A stretch of DNA of 64,000 nt from Cryptomeria japonica (lineage: Eukaryota; Streptophyta; Pinopsida; Cupressales; Cupressaceae). The stretch covers positions 263,238,574-263,302,573 of the forward strand of contig NC_081407.1 of the NCBI RefSeq assembly GCF_030272615.1. Direction: 5' to 3'. This document shows, piece after piece, positions 49,174-61,606 of this stretch. The stretch's first letter is position 1; every line of letters begins with the position of its first letter. The notes under the pieces are model-generated. The model made no database searches and was not told where the DNA came from. It saw only the letters and a program-made list of their open reading frames with translations. The translations under genes and the position numbers were made by a program.

Positions 49174-50601
49174 AGTAAACAAGATGAGAGGGGGGTTTGG
49201 TGAATCATACAAACTTAATCTTCAATATATTCAATAGATTCAACCTCAGTAGCTTATACTTCTGAATATATAACCAAAACTGTAAAACATTCAAACTCAT
49301 GAACAGATAACATCACAACACATATAACACCAGATTTAACGTGGAAACCCAAATAGGGAAAAAGCACTGTGGGATTTCGGACCCATTAAGAAATATACTC
49401 TTCTAGAGTATGCTTGGTTAAAAGCAAATCCTGTTAAAGATTACAAACACATTGCTAGATGTGACCTGGTTAAGGGATTTCCCTCAGACTTGTTAGAGTC
49501 TTGCACTTCGTTATAAGTGACCTTGTCAAAGGATTTCAAACACTCATTTAGAATGTTACCTTGCTAGAGGGTTTACAAATAAGACTGTTAGGTCCACTTG
49601 GTTAAGAGATTTCCTGTCACTTACAAAATAAACAATAGTAATAAAATATATCTACAACTTCACATCTAAAATGCTAAAGTAGATTCTTATTTTCTCAAAA
49701 GAATCTTGTCATAAGACTTATCTAATCCCTTGATGGGCTTGCTAGGCTTCTCAATTTGTTCTTCAATCAGATCTTCAAGCTTCTGAGCTCAGTAAACATT
49801 CCTATAGCATCACTGTGCATACATTTGCCCATATATAGTGTTTATCAACAATTCCTTATTTATAAACAATTTCTAACTACTTAATCTCCTTGATCACATT
49901 TCCCATGATCAATCTTAGCCATTAGATCATCAAACTTGACTAGGTTCAATGTATCCTTTGATCTAAAAATGTTTTACCTCGCCTTGGAACTTGCATTCCT
50001 TCCTTGGAACTTGTGCTAGGTTATTGTGGTTCAATCTGTGTTGTAGATCTTCCTCTTGATTTTTCATTACCGTAGATCCTTAACAAACTTCTTGCACGAC
50101 AAACCAATCATTTATTCATCTCCAACTCATTAGCATCCTTCATTAAATAATTTTTTTATCCATCCAATGCGATCTATTATAACTTGGTTGTTACTCGGTT
50201 AACACTGAACTTTGCTTGGTAGACATTCTGCCTTCATTAACTAATATCGATAACCTTAGGGTTTACTGACTAGGTACCTTAGGGTTTACCGACTAGGTTC
50301 CTTGCTCGGTGACATAATACAGTATTAAACTTATAATCAACAACATGTGTAGGATATCAAAACAATCAAAACAACATGATCTCATCATTGTCTAACTCGG
50401 TAATAGTTGCCCATTGAATAACTTATATCTCCCCTTTATTATCACATTCTTTCTGTGTCACTTACCAACCTCTTAATACTCATCAAAACATACTTCTCAA
50501 GATATGGCAACATCATACTAAATCAAAAAATCAATTTCTTGACATCAATGACAAAATATTATTATTAAGACAGTAATCATCCTTCTTTAGTTATATCAAC
50601 A
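49174..50601 (-). repeat. LTR related to element B, minus orientation
   Basis: On its left a worn primer site (minus TAGCATCAGAGC, 49160-49171) and the motif GATGAGAGGGGGGTTTGGTG define a U5 end. Internal sequence such as CATCTAAAATGCTAAAGTAG matches the element B LTR (plus strand near 24900) in reverse. The right end near ATATCAACA (about 50601) is approximate. No partner LTR was found, so it may be a solo or truncated copy. Confidence 0.5.
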
Positions 50602-50726
50602 ATCTCCAACAACCTTCTCAATATCCTCATTGAAATGCTAACAATCTCCTTTCTATTGTAATGCCAACATCAGAGAATGAAGAATTAAAATAAAATGTGA
50701 AGGAAGTGAATTAATGTGTACAAAAG
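50602..50726. other. Junction sequence with worn polypurine-like repeats
   Basis: Contains AACAATCTCC twice and ATTGTAATGCCAACA, resembling the polypurine regions of the other elements on the minus strand. It joins an opposite-strand gag fragment. Confidence 0.35.
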
Positions 50727-51650
50727 ATGAGAGAATTGATCCAGAAGTTCAAATTGAGACATAAGGAAGTTAATAATTTATTGAATCAAGCAAATGAAAC
50801 CATTAAAGATATGATGTTGAAAATTGAGGAAAAGAACAAAGTGGAAGAAACTCTAAAAGATTCAATTAACCTAAAGACTGAAGGATGTGTAAAGCTAGAA
50901 CAAGAAGTGAAAAAGTTGAAGGCAGAAACTTAAGTTCATGAAAGCAACAAACTACTGGATGACTTGATTAACATGCAAAAACCTGATGAAGCGAAGACTG
51001 GACTAGGATTTCAAACCAATGAATGTTCAAATTAGAAAGACAAAGACAAAGGCAAAGAAGTTAAGGTGGAGGTGGAGAGGAAAACTAAAGATGCAAGCAA
51101 AATCCAAAATCAAAGATCTACTATAAGAGGATTGTTGGTTCGTCAACTGAATGCACAAAGGTACCTATTATTTAATGGTTATTGTTTTCAATGCAATAAA
51201 TTTGGTCATAAGGCTATAGTATGTAGAAGCATGAAGGAATTGAACACTCAGTGTTACAATTGCAAGAAGTTTGGTCATAAAGCAAATTATTGTAGGAATC
51301 ATGTGTTATGAGTTAAAATTGTTATCTGATTCAGATGAATATGAATTTTCATGGCTATTGTCATCTATGTAATGGTTATAGTCATAAATCTAATTAGTGC
51401 AAATCTAGAATACATTCTGTAAATTCAGTGCAGAGTAACATCAAATATTATAAATGCAATTAATCTAGACATTATACTAATATGTGTAGAAATGCGGTTG
51501 CTATGAAAAAGAATGTGGTCAAGAATTGTGAATCAAATAAACGGGAAGTCATGGTATGGATAAAGAAGGAGGTAAATAATAAAATCAAACTTGGTGTACC
51601 AAAATCCAGTGTAGGTACCTCTTCCTCTGATAAGTAAGCCTGTTGCTTTG
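50727..51650 (+). pseudogene. Element E ORF1 fragment: coiled coil plus four CCHC knuckles
   Basis: 50727-50933 encodes a Lys/Glu coiled coil (NNLLNQANETIKDMMLKIEE). After stops, 51066-51311 has CFQCNKFGHKAIVC and CYNCKKFGHKANYC. Worn third and fourth knuckles follow to about 51500 (CHLCNGYSHKSN with a stop before C, and YKCN-stop-SRHYTNMC). Same plan as ORF1 of B, C and D, here on the plus strand. Confidence 0.68.
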
Positions 51651-51999
51651 GCTCAGGGGGATTTTTCAAGGATATCATTCGACCCCCCTTTCCAAAGTAG
51701 TTCATTCTATGGGTTCGACATGACTGTGTTGGATATGCAATCTGATATTTTGGTAATGATGCTGGCGTCATTGACAAGGAACTCTTTTTTACGAGTAAAC
51801 TGTAGAAGTGTTTGACAGGATAAGTACACAATTTTGAGATCATTTTCTATAGTATGCAAGTAAAGGAGTCTAAGGAGAAAAAAATTTGTTGAAGAGAAGA
51901 GAAGAGGAGCAAGAGATCACATTATGGAATCTAAGATGATAGTTGAAGAATCAAGTATCAAAGAATTTTAGATTCTGGAAAAGGTACAGTTGGATGAAT

Positions 52000-52341
52000 T
52001 TGATACTGAAAAGATTAGGAAGATGGAAAGCAATTTGAATGATGAAGAATTACAAAAGGTTAAAGGGTTAGGGGAAAGGGTTGGATTTGTGGAGCGAATT
52101 TCCTTGGTTCAAAGATGAAGGCTTTATCAAACTTATCCTAAGTCGAGTGCAGAACGATTCCATTATGCTAGACAAACCCTATCCAATTTCTAAAGATGTC
52201 ATTTCAGTAATTATTGGGTTATGCGATAAAGGAACTGTTCTACTAAAGAAGACGATGAAGAACAAGGAAGTTGAAACCCTAATCGAAGTGATGGGAGATC
52301 AAAGATCACTATTGATTGATAAAATTGTTAATCCCTATTAG
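52000..52341 (+). pseudogene. Element E ORF2 fragment (shared N-domain)
   Basis: The translation FIKLILSRVQNDSIMLDKP then ISKDVISVIIGLCDKG parallels VKFILRRVHDDFMWLQEKP and ITKEVIHLITRYPIYD in element B ORF2. The block stops at TAG 52339, just before the first LTR of the Copia array, so the rest of ORF2 is cut away. Confidence 0.62.
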
Positions 52342-52350
52342 GTCCCAGAG

Positions 52351-53381
52351 ACAACTGAGAGGGGGGGTGAATCAGTTGTCTAATAAATTCAAACCAAAAA
52401 CTTATTAACCAACTTAATGCTTAATACTGGTAAACCAGTTAAGTATGCCGATAGGCAGTGTTAACAGTAAATTGCTATACCGGTAAGGATTAATGCATGG
52501 AACATAAACATAAAGTCATCCACAACACATGACACCAATATTTGTACGTGGAAACCCTATAAGGAGAAAAACCACGGTGGGAAACCTTACCCACAATCAG
52601 ATGATACTACTACAGATAGTAAGTGTACGTAAATGGGGTCTGCACATGTAGAAAGGCCAACAACCTAGAGCTCACTGCTCAATCACAAAATGGGAGTCAC
52701 ACTGGCTATAGTTGGATGGTTAAATCCAATAAGAATGTATTGCACAAAATAGCATCTTCATATGCTGGATTCAGTACCGGTGTAATGTTGATATGCTTCT
52801 ACAAAAACCTAACTTCACCTTCAAATGATGTCTTCATGTATATTCCTGCTTGATCTCGCATATACCTTCACTTAATTCTTTTTTGCATTCCACATTTGAT
52901 CTTACAAATAAGATCTTACATTTATACCATACCCTAAGACCAATTTTAGTAGGTCGACTCTACAAGATATTAAAATAAAAACATTTTACAAACAATATAA
53001 TATCCAATGCAATAACCGATTGAACATGTCAACTTAATGCATTTACAACAATAATAAATCACTTCCATAATGTACCATGCTGATCGAGAAAAGATAAACC
53101 TGCTGGTGTAACCCTAGATAACCTAGACCTATTTGCCGATAAAAGCAAATATGCAAATATGAATATACCAATGATTAATTCTTCAAAACAAAGTGTCCAC
53201 ATGATGTCTTCGACATTACCAAGTGTTTTCCATATCATTCCAGGTACCGGTGAATAGTATATCCTGCCAGTGAACCATATACCTGTAATTGTTGCACAGT
53301 TTACTTGCTTGTCGGTGAATGTTGCTAGATCTTCAGAGTAGTTGTTGACATCAATGACAAAACCATACCAAAATACCAACA
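52351..53381 (-). repeat. Copia array LTR 1 (3' LTR of unit 1)
   Basis: 1,031 bp from ACAACTGAGAGGGGGGGTGA to ATACCAACA. A minus-strand TATA-like GGTATAAATG lies near 52919-52928. It abuts the broken ORF2 of element E. Confidence 0.9.
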
Positions 53382-53767
53382 ATCTCCCCCTTTGGCATTG
53401 ATGGCAACACAAGATGGAAAAACCATCAGTGCCAAAACAGAAATGCCAAATACAAAAACCAACAATCTCCGTTTCTCCCCCTGGGAGTAACATGTGTTTA
53501 TCCAATGATTTAGTACCAATCTCTCATTCCAATTTCTCCTTAAATGTGTTTTTCAAAATCTCTCCCCAAAAAAGATAATGTGTTTTTCCATAGATATCTC
53601 TCCCCCTTTGACATCAAATGCCAAAGTAAAAAAAAAGTCAAGTTGATACAAACTACCAACCAATTCAATATACCAACTACTCCCCCTGAGTAGTAGCTTC
53701 CTCATCAAATACCGGAATAAAAGTTTTGTCTTTTTAATTCTACCGATTGATGATAATCATCAACCGT
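53382..53767 (-). other. Polypurine tracts of Copia unit 1
   Basis: Minus-strand GGGGGAG at 53384, 53475, 53600 and 53680, the first touching the LTR. The same set repeats 5,448 bp later. Confidence 0.7.
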
Positions 53768-56700
53768 CTAAGTCTCTACCGGTGGTGGTATGACTCCAAG
53801 TTGATCTCTGAGATACTCAAAAGTCTCCTTAGGAAAAAGTTTTGTGAAAATATCTGCAAGCTGTTCTTTAGTATTCACATAAACTAGTTTTATCTCTTTT
53901 TCTTCAACTTTTTCTCTTAGAAAATTTAGTTTGATAGAAACATGTTTTGTTTTAGAATGTAATACCAGATTCTTAGATATATCAATTGCTGCAGTGTTAT
54001 CACAATATATAATAATAGGTTCCTTGCATTTTACCTTTATGTCCTTCAACATTTGTTTAAGCCATAATACCTATGTACAGTTGGTTGCTGCTGCAACATA
54101 TTCTGATTCTACTGTTGATAAAGATGTACAACTCTATTTCTTACTTAGCCAAGAAACTAATCTCTTTCCAAGAAAGAATGCTCCTCCAGTGGTGCTCTTT
54201 CTATCATCTATATCTCCTGCCCAATTTGCATCTGTGTATGCACATAGATCAAAATTTTCATCTTTAGGATACCATAATCCAAGATCTGTTGTGCCTTGTA
54301 AGTACCAAAAAATCCTTTTTACTGCTGATTCATGATTTTCCCTAGGATTACTCTGAAATCTAGAAACAATAAATACTGCATTCATAATATCAGGCCTAGT
54401 TTGTGTCAAATACAGTAAACCTCCTATCATAGATTTGTATCTAGTTGGATTAACAGGTGTGGATTCATCCCTTTGAGATAATTTGTCATTTGTAGTCATA
54501 GGTGTGCTTACCGATTTAGAGTTCGCCATCGCAAATTTCTTTAGTAATTCTTTCAAGTACTTGGATTGACTCAAAAATATACCTTCATTAGTCTAAGAAA
54601 TCTACAAACCTAAAAAGAATTTTATTTCTCCAATGATAGACATTTCAAATTCTTGCTGCATTTCAAGAGAAAATTCCTTACATAATCCATCTTCTCCTCG
54701 AAAGATTATATCATCAACAAATACTTCAATAATCAAGATGTCATCATTAGTTATTTTGTAATATAAATTGCTATCTCCATTTCCTTTAGTAAAACCAATC
54801 TTCAAAAGATACTTATCCAACCTTGCATACCAAGCTCTTGGGGCTTGTTTCAATCCATATAGAGCTTTTCTTAGCCTGCAAACCATATCATTGTCATCTG
54901 TTAAAGAAAATCCATCAGCTTGTTCAATATATACTTCTTCTTCAAGATCTCCATTCAAAAATGCACATTTAATATCCATTTGATAAACTTTGTAGTCCTT
55001 GTGAGCTGCAAAAGCCAAGAATAATCTAACTGCCTCAATTTTGGCTACTGGTGCAAAGGTTTCATTGTAATCAACTCCTTTTTGAGAATATCCCTTGCAC
55101 ACTAGTCTTGCTTTATTTCTAACAACCTTACCATCTTCATTAATTTTGTTTCTAAATACCCATTTAGTTCCAATTACATTTTTATCTTTAGGCCGGGGAA
55201 CTAATGTCCAAGTATTATTTTTCTCAATTTGTCCTAATTCTTCTTCCATAGCTTTAATCCAAAATTTATCTTCACATGCCTCATTGATAGACGATGGTTC
55301 AATTTGAGAAATAAGACATACCTCTTCATTTGCCAATCTTCCTCTTGTCATAACTCCTTTTAATTTGTTTCCAATTATTTGATCTATAAAATGATTCAAT
55401 CTTACATACCAGGGTGTCTTAGTTTGTTGTTGCTCTTCAATTACTGTGGAATCTTTTGATGATACTGGGGTAACTGAATCTTCATTCTGTACCGGTGGAT
55501 TTAGTATAGGTTCATTTGTCACAATTTCTATTGCCGGTTCAGAGTCTATATACCTTGAAGTTCCTCTGAAATGTTCATCAATCTTTATATTTGTACTCTC
55601 AACAATTTTTTGCAATCTTTTATTAAAACATCTATATGCCTTGCTCTTAGATGAATAACCAAGAAATATTCCTTCATCACTTCTAGGATCAAATTTTCCA
55701 ATTTACTCATCTCTTCTAATATAACATTTACTTCCAAAAATTGTGAAATATTTAAGAGTAGGAGTATTACCAAACCATAGTTCATGAGGGGTCTTACCGG
55801 TTTCACCTTTGATGTGAACTTTGTTGAATGTATAGATAGTAGTGCTAACTACCTCTCTCCAATACACATGTGGTAGATTTGCTTCTGACAACATACTTCT
55901 AGCTGCATCTAAGATAGTTCTATTTTTCCTTTCAACAAATCCATTCTACTGTGGTATCTGAGGTGCTGATAACTGTCTTCTAATTCCATTCACTTCATAG
56001 AATGAATTAAAGTCCTTAGATGTGAATTCTCCTCCTTGATCTGATCTTAAACATTTGATTTTCTTACCGGTTTCATTTTCAACCATTGCTTTGAATAGTT
56101 AGAACTTTCCAAGTGCTTCTGATTTCTCTCTGAGAAAAGTAACCCAACACATTCTAGAATAATCATCAATAATTAGCATGAAATATCTATCACCTTGTAA
56201 GCTTCTAGTTCTAGCTGGGCCACATAAATCAATGTGAATTAAATCAAGAGCATCATTGGATTTTTCTGGAATACTTTTGAAACTAGCTCTAACTTGTTTT
56301 CCAAATTGACATTCCTTACAAATTGTATTATGAGGTTTCACAATTTTAGGTAGATCTCTAACTACCTTAGAAGTACTGATTTTTACCATGCAATCAAAAA
56401 TTACATGACATAGTCTCTTATGCCATAACCAACTTTCATCTATATGTGCAATTAAGCATGCCTTTTCACTGTTATTCAAATGAAAGATATTTCCTCTAGT
56501 CTGATTACTGGCTGCAATTTCCAAACCAGTTCTATTCATAATTTTGCATTTTCCATTTTTAAATTGTAACTGAAATCCCTTCTCAACTAATTGACCAACA
56601 CTTAAAAGATTATGCTTTAATCCTCCAACATAGTAGACATTGTTAGTGTTATGCTTACCATCAAGAGATATTGAATCTTTACCTTTGATTGAATAGGCTT

Positions 56701-56959
56701 TGTCATCTCCAAATCTTACTAAACCTCCATTGTATTCTTGAAAGTTCAAGAATTTACCTTTGTCTCCAGTCATATGATGTGAGCATCCTGAGTCAATAAT
56801 CCATTCATCCTTTGCTTCAACTTTAGCTGCTAGGGCTTGTTCTACCAGTTGAGCAGTAGGTGCCGGTTGATCTTCTATTATAGCAACAAAAACCCATCCG
56901 TTGTCTGCTAGATCCTCATCAGAATCATCAGTCACACCTTCATTAGCAATGTAACACAA
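53768..56959 (-). pseudogene. pol: Copia unit 1 pol: protease, integrase, RT, RNase H
   Basis: Minus strand. Protease WIIDSGCSHHMTG and the pre-integrase CKECQFGK zone lie in 56959-56099. The integrase core (HIDLCGPARTRS, MLIIDDYSRMCWV) is split by stops at 56099, 55946 and 55703. RT is open over 337 codons (55615-54602), with [40 protein letters not shown] and the catalytic-type [10 protein letters not shown] near 54715. Two TAGs (54602, 54593) separate it from 54574-54134. TAG 54071 breaks the RNase H region that ends at 53768 (IYCDNTAAIDIS, TKEQLADIFTK). Family is Ty1/Copia, Sirevirus-like by its polypurine tracts. Confidence 0.92.
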
Positions 56960-57775
56960 GATTTGTCTTTGTTCTTTTTAAATCTGTATCTCTGATATTC
57001 AGGATTAGGCTTGTATGTTCTTCTATCTTCTTCTCTTAGTCTAGCATGTCTATCAGGGCATCTTGAAGCCATATGACCAATCTTATTGCAATTAAAACAT
57101 TTAAAGGGTGCTTTACCTTCATACTTACTTCCAATTGGACCTTTTGGCATTTTCCTTGCAAATAGTGCTTCAAGTTCTTCAAGCTCTTCATTCTTCTTTC
57201 TGGATTCTTCAAGTTCTCTTGCATAAAAGGCTCTCCAGTCTGATTTGTCAAATCATGGAGTAGATGATAATGATGCTTTAAAGGCCAAATTAGTCTTTAT
57301 AGTAGCAACAAGACCAAATTCCTCAATTTCAAAGGCTGAAAGTTTTCCAATCAATGTATCCCTAGTTACTAATGTATTAGGCATTGTTCTTAACTCATTT
57401 ATAGTAGTAACCTTCATTTTATATGCCGGTGGCAAACCTCTTAAGATTTCTGAAACAATTTCATCCTCACTCAAGGTTCCTCCACATCACTTAATACCCA
57501 AAACAATTTCATTTACTCTTTCCATAAAAGCAGAAATCCTTTCATTTTCTTCCATTTTCAGATGTTCATACCTAACTTGGAAGCTCTCAAGTTTTGCAAT
57601 CTTGACTATGGAATCTCCTTCATTTAGTGTTTCCAAGTGATCCCAAATAGCTTTAGCAGTAGAGCTATCTGATAATCCCATGATTTGTTGATTTGATAAT
57701 GTGCTCAAAAGTGCTTCTCTTGCTTTGCAATCATTCTCTTCATCTTTAGCTAAGGTAGTTGGAGCAGTCTAACCA
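56935..57775 (-). pseudogene. gag: Copia unit 1 gag, N-terminus missing
   Basis: Minus-strand frames 57708-57487, 57474-57253 and 57150-56932 give a Copia gag (UBN2-like) region (AKAIWDHLETLNEGD, RISAFMERVNEIVL). One intact knuckle follows, CFNCNKIGHMASRC. The gag start and the primer site are absent. LTR 2 begins only about 30 bp upstream of the first gag codons, which include a TAG at 57769. A 2-bp insertion near 56953 shifts the frame between the knuckle and the protease; unit 2 lacks it. Confidence 0.85.
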
Positions 57776-57798
57776 GCTACAATAGCAGTATAAAAACT

Positions 57799-58829
57799 AC
57801 AACTGAGAGGGGGGGTGAATCAGTTGTCTAATAAATTCAAACCAAAAACTTATTAACCAACTTAATGCTTAATACTGGTAAACCAGTTAAGTATGCCGAT
57901 AGGCAGTGTTAACAGTAAATTGCTATACCGGTAAGGATTAATGCATGGAACATAAACATAAAGTCATCCACAACACATGACACCAATATTTGTACGTGGA
58001 AACCCTATAAGGAGAAAAACCACGGTGGGAAACCTTACCCACAATCAGATGATACTACTACAGATAGTAAGTGTACGTAAATGGGGTCTGCACATGTAGA
58101 AAGGCCAACAACCTAGAGCTCACTGCTCAATCACAAAATGGGAGTCACACTGGCTATAGTTGGATGGTTAAATCCAATAAGAATGTACTGCACAAAATAG
58201 CATCTTCATATGCTGGATTCAGTACCGGTGTAATGTTGATATGCTTCTACAAAAACCTAACTTCACCTTCAAATGATGTCTTCATGTATATTCCTGCTTG
58301 ATCTCGCATATACCTTCACTTAATTCTTTTTTGCATTCCACATTTGATCTTACAAATAAGATCTTACATTTATACCATACCCTAAGACCAATTTTAGTAG
58401 GTCGACTCTACAAGATATTAAAATAAAAACATTTTACAAACAATATAGTATCCAATGCAATAACCGATCGAACATGTCAACTTAATGCATTTACAACAAT
58501 AATAAATCACTTCCATAATGTACCATGCTGATCGAGAAAAGATAAACCTGCTGGTGTAACCCTAGATAACCTAGACCTATTTGCCGATAAAAGAAAATAT
58601 GCAAATATGAATATACCAATGATTAATTCTTCAAAACAAAGTGTCCACATGATGTCTTCGACATTACCAAGTGTTTTCCATATCATTCCAGGTACCGGTG
58701 AATAGTATATCCTACCAGTGAACCATATACCTGTAATTGTTGCACAGTTTACTTGCTTGTCGGTGAATGTTGCTAGATCTTCAGAGTAGTTGTTGACATC
58801 AATGACAAAACCATACCAAAATACCAACA
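57799..58829 (-). repeat. Copia array LTR 2 (shared by both units)
   Basis: Same 1,031 bp as LTR 1 at offset 5,448. It serves as 5' LTR of unit 1 and 3' LTR of unit 2. A TATA-like sequence lies at 58367-58376. No Met primer site lies on its left. Confidence 0.93.
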
Positions 58830-59215
58830 ATCTCCCCCTTTGGCATTGATGGCAACACAAGATGGAAAAACCATCAGTGCCAAAACAGAAATGCCAAATA
58901 CAAAAACCAACAATCTCCGTTTCTCCCCCTGGGAGTAACATGTGTTTATCCAATGATTTAGTACCAATCTCTCATTCCAATTTCTCCTTAAATGTGTTTT
59001 TCAAAATCTCTCCCCAAAAAAGATAATGTGTTTTTCCATAGATATCTCTCCCCCTTTGACATCAAATGCCAAAGTAAAAAAAAAGTCAAGTTGATACAAA
59101 CTACCAACCAATTCAATATACCAACTACTCCCCCTGAGTAGTAGCTTCCTCATCAAATACCGGAATAAAAGTTTTGTCTTTTTAATTCTGCCGATTGATG
59201 ATAATCATCAACCGT
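58830..59215 (-). other. Polypurine tracts of Copia unit 2
   Basis: Copy of the 53382-53767 region with four GGGGGAG motifs on the minus strand. Confidence 0.7.
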
Positions 59216-61606
59216 CTAAGTCTCTACCGGTGGTGGTATGACTCCAAGTTGATCTCTGAGATACTCAAAAGTCTCCTTAGGAAAAAGTTTTGTGAAAATA
59301 TCTGCAAGCTGTTCTTTAGTATTCACATAAACTAGTTTTATCTCTTTTTCTTCAACTTTTTCTCTTAGAAAATTTAGTTTGATAGAAACATGTTTTGTTT
59401 TAGAATGTAATACCAGATTCTTAGATATATCAATTGCTGCAGTGTTATCACAATATATAATAATAGGTTCCTTGCATTTTACCTTTATGTCCTTCAACAT
59501 TTGTTTAAGCCATAATACCTATGTACAGTTGGTTGCTGCTGCAACATATTCTGATTCTACTGTTGATAAAGATGTACAACTCTATTTCTTACTTAGCCAA
59601 GAAACTAATCTCTTTCCAAGAAAGAATGCTCCTCCAGTGGTGCTCTTTCTATCATCTATATCTCCTGCCCAATTTGCATCTGTGTATGCACATAGATCAA
59701 AATTTTCATCTTTAGGATACCATAATCCAAGATCTGTTGTGCCTTGTAAGTACCAAAAAATCCTTTTTACTGCTGATTCATGATTTTCCCTAGGATTACT
59801 CTGAAATCTAGAAACAATACATACTGCATTCATAATATCAGGCCTAGTTTGTGTCAAATACAGCAAACCTCCTATCATAGATTTGTATCTAGTTGGATTA
59901 ACAGGTGTGGATTCATCCCTTTGAGATAATTTGTCATTTGTAGTCATAGGTGTGCTTACCGATTTCGAGTTCGCCATCGCAAATTTCTTTAGTAATTCTT
60001 TCAAGTACTTGGATTGACTCAAAAATATACCTTCATTAGTCTAAGAAATCTACAAACCTAAAAAGAATTTTATTTCTCCAATGATAGACATTTCAAATTC
60101 TTGCTACATTTCAAGAGAAAATTCCTTACATAATCCATCTTCTCCTCCAAAGATTATATCAGCAACAAATACTTCAATAATCAAGATGTCATCATTAGTT
60201 ATTTTGTAATATAAATTTCTATCTCCATTTCCTTTAGTAAAACCAATCTTCAAAAGATACTTATCCAACCTTGCATACCAAGCTCTTGGGGCTTGTTTCA
60301 ATCCATATAGAGCTTTTCTTAGCCTGCAAACCATATCATTGTCATCTGTTAAAGAAAATCCATCAGCTTGTTCAATATATACTTCTTCTTCAAGATCTCC
60401 ATTCAAAAATGCACATTTAATATCCATTTGATAAACTTTGTAGTCCCTGTGACCTGCAAAAGCCAAGAATAATCTAACTGCCTCAATTTTGGCTACTGGT
60501 GCAAAGGTTTCATTGTAATCAACTCCTTTTTGAGAATATCCCTTGCACACTAGTCTTTCTTTATTTCTAACAACCTTACCATCTTCATTAATTTTGTTTC
60601 TAAATACCCATTTAGTTCCAATTACATTTTTATCTTTAGGCCGGGGAACTAATGTCCAAGTATTATTTTTCTCAATTTGTCCTAATTCTTCTTCCATAGC
60701 TTTAATCCAAAATTTATCTTCACATGCTTCATTGATAGACGATGGTTCAATTTGAGAAATAAGACATACCTCTTCATTTGCCAATCTTCCTCTTGTCATA
60801 ACTCCTTTTAATTTGTTTCCAATTATTTGATCTTAAAAATGATTCAATCCTACATACCAGGGTGTCTTAGTTTGTTGTTGCTCTTCAATTACTGTGGAAT
60901 CTTTTGATGATACTGGGGTAACTGAATCTTCATTCTGTACTGATGGATTTAGTATAGGTTCATTTGTCACAATTTCTATTGCCGGTTCAGAGTCTATATA
61001 CCTTGAAGTTGCTCTGAAATGTTCATCAATCTTTACATTTGTACTCTCAACAATTTTTTGCAATCTTTTATTAAAACATCTATATGCCTTGCTCTTAGAT
61101 GAATAACCAAGAAATATTACTTCATCACTTCTAGGATCAAATTTTCCAATTTACTCATCTCTTCTAATATAATGTTTACTTCCAAAAATTCTGAAATATT
61201 TAAGAGTAGGATTATTACCAAATCATAGTTCATGAGGGGTCTTACCGGTTTCACCTTTGATGTGAAATTTGTTGAATGTATAGATAGTAGTGCTAACTAC
61301 CTCTCTCCAATACACATGTGGTAGATTTTCTTATGACAACATACTTCTAGCTGCATCCAAGATAGTTCTATTTTTCCTTTCAACAAATCCATTCTACTGT
61401 GGTATCCGAGGTGCTGATAACTGTCTTCTAATTCCATTCACATCATAGAATGAATTAAAGTCCTTAGATGTGAATTCTCCTCCTTGATCTGATCTTAAAC
61501 ATTTGATTTTCTTACTGGTTTCATTTTCAACCATTGCTTTGAATAGTTAGAACTTTCCAAGTGCTTCTGATTTCTCTCTGAGAAAAGTAACCCAACACAT
61601 TCTAGA
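59216..61606 (-). pseudogene. pol: Copia unit 2 pol: integrase end, RT, RNase H
   Basis: Counterpart of unit 1 with the same stops. RT is 60799-60104 and carries FVADIIF where unit 1 has FVDDIIF, so one catalytic Asp is Ala (codon change near 60161). An extra break lies near 60833, upstream of RT. RNase H parts are 60022-59582 and 59500-59216. It is inactive. Confidence 0.9.

Noticed and set aside
52623-52853. 76-codon ORF repeated in each Copia array LTR (58071, 63519) and 148-codon minus ORF (53059, 58507)
   Set aside because: They lie wholly within LTRs and repeat only because the LTRs repeat. No known domain is visible.
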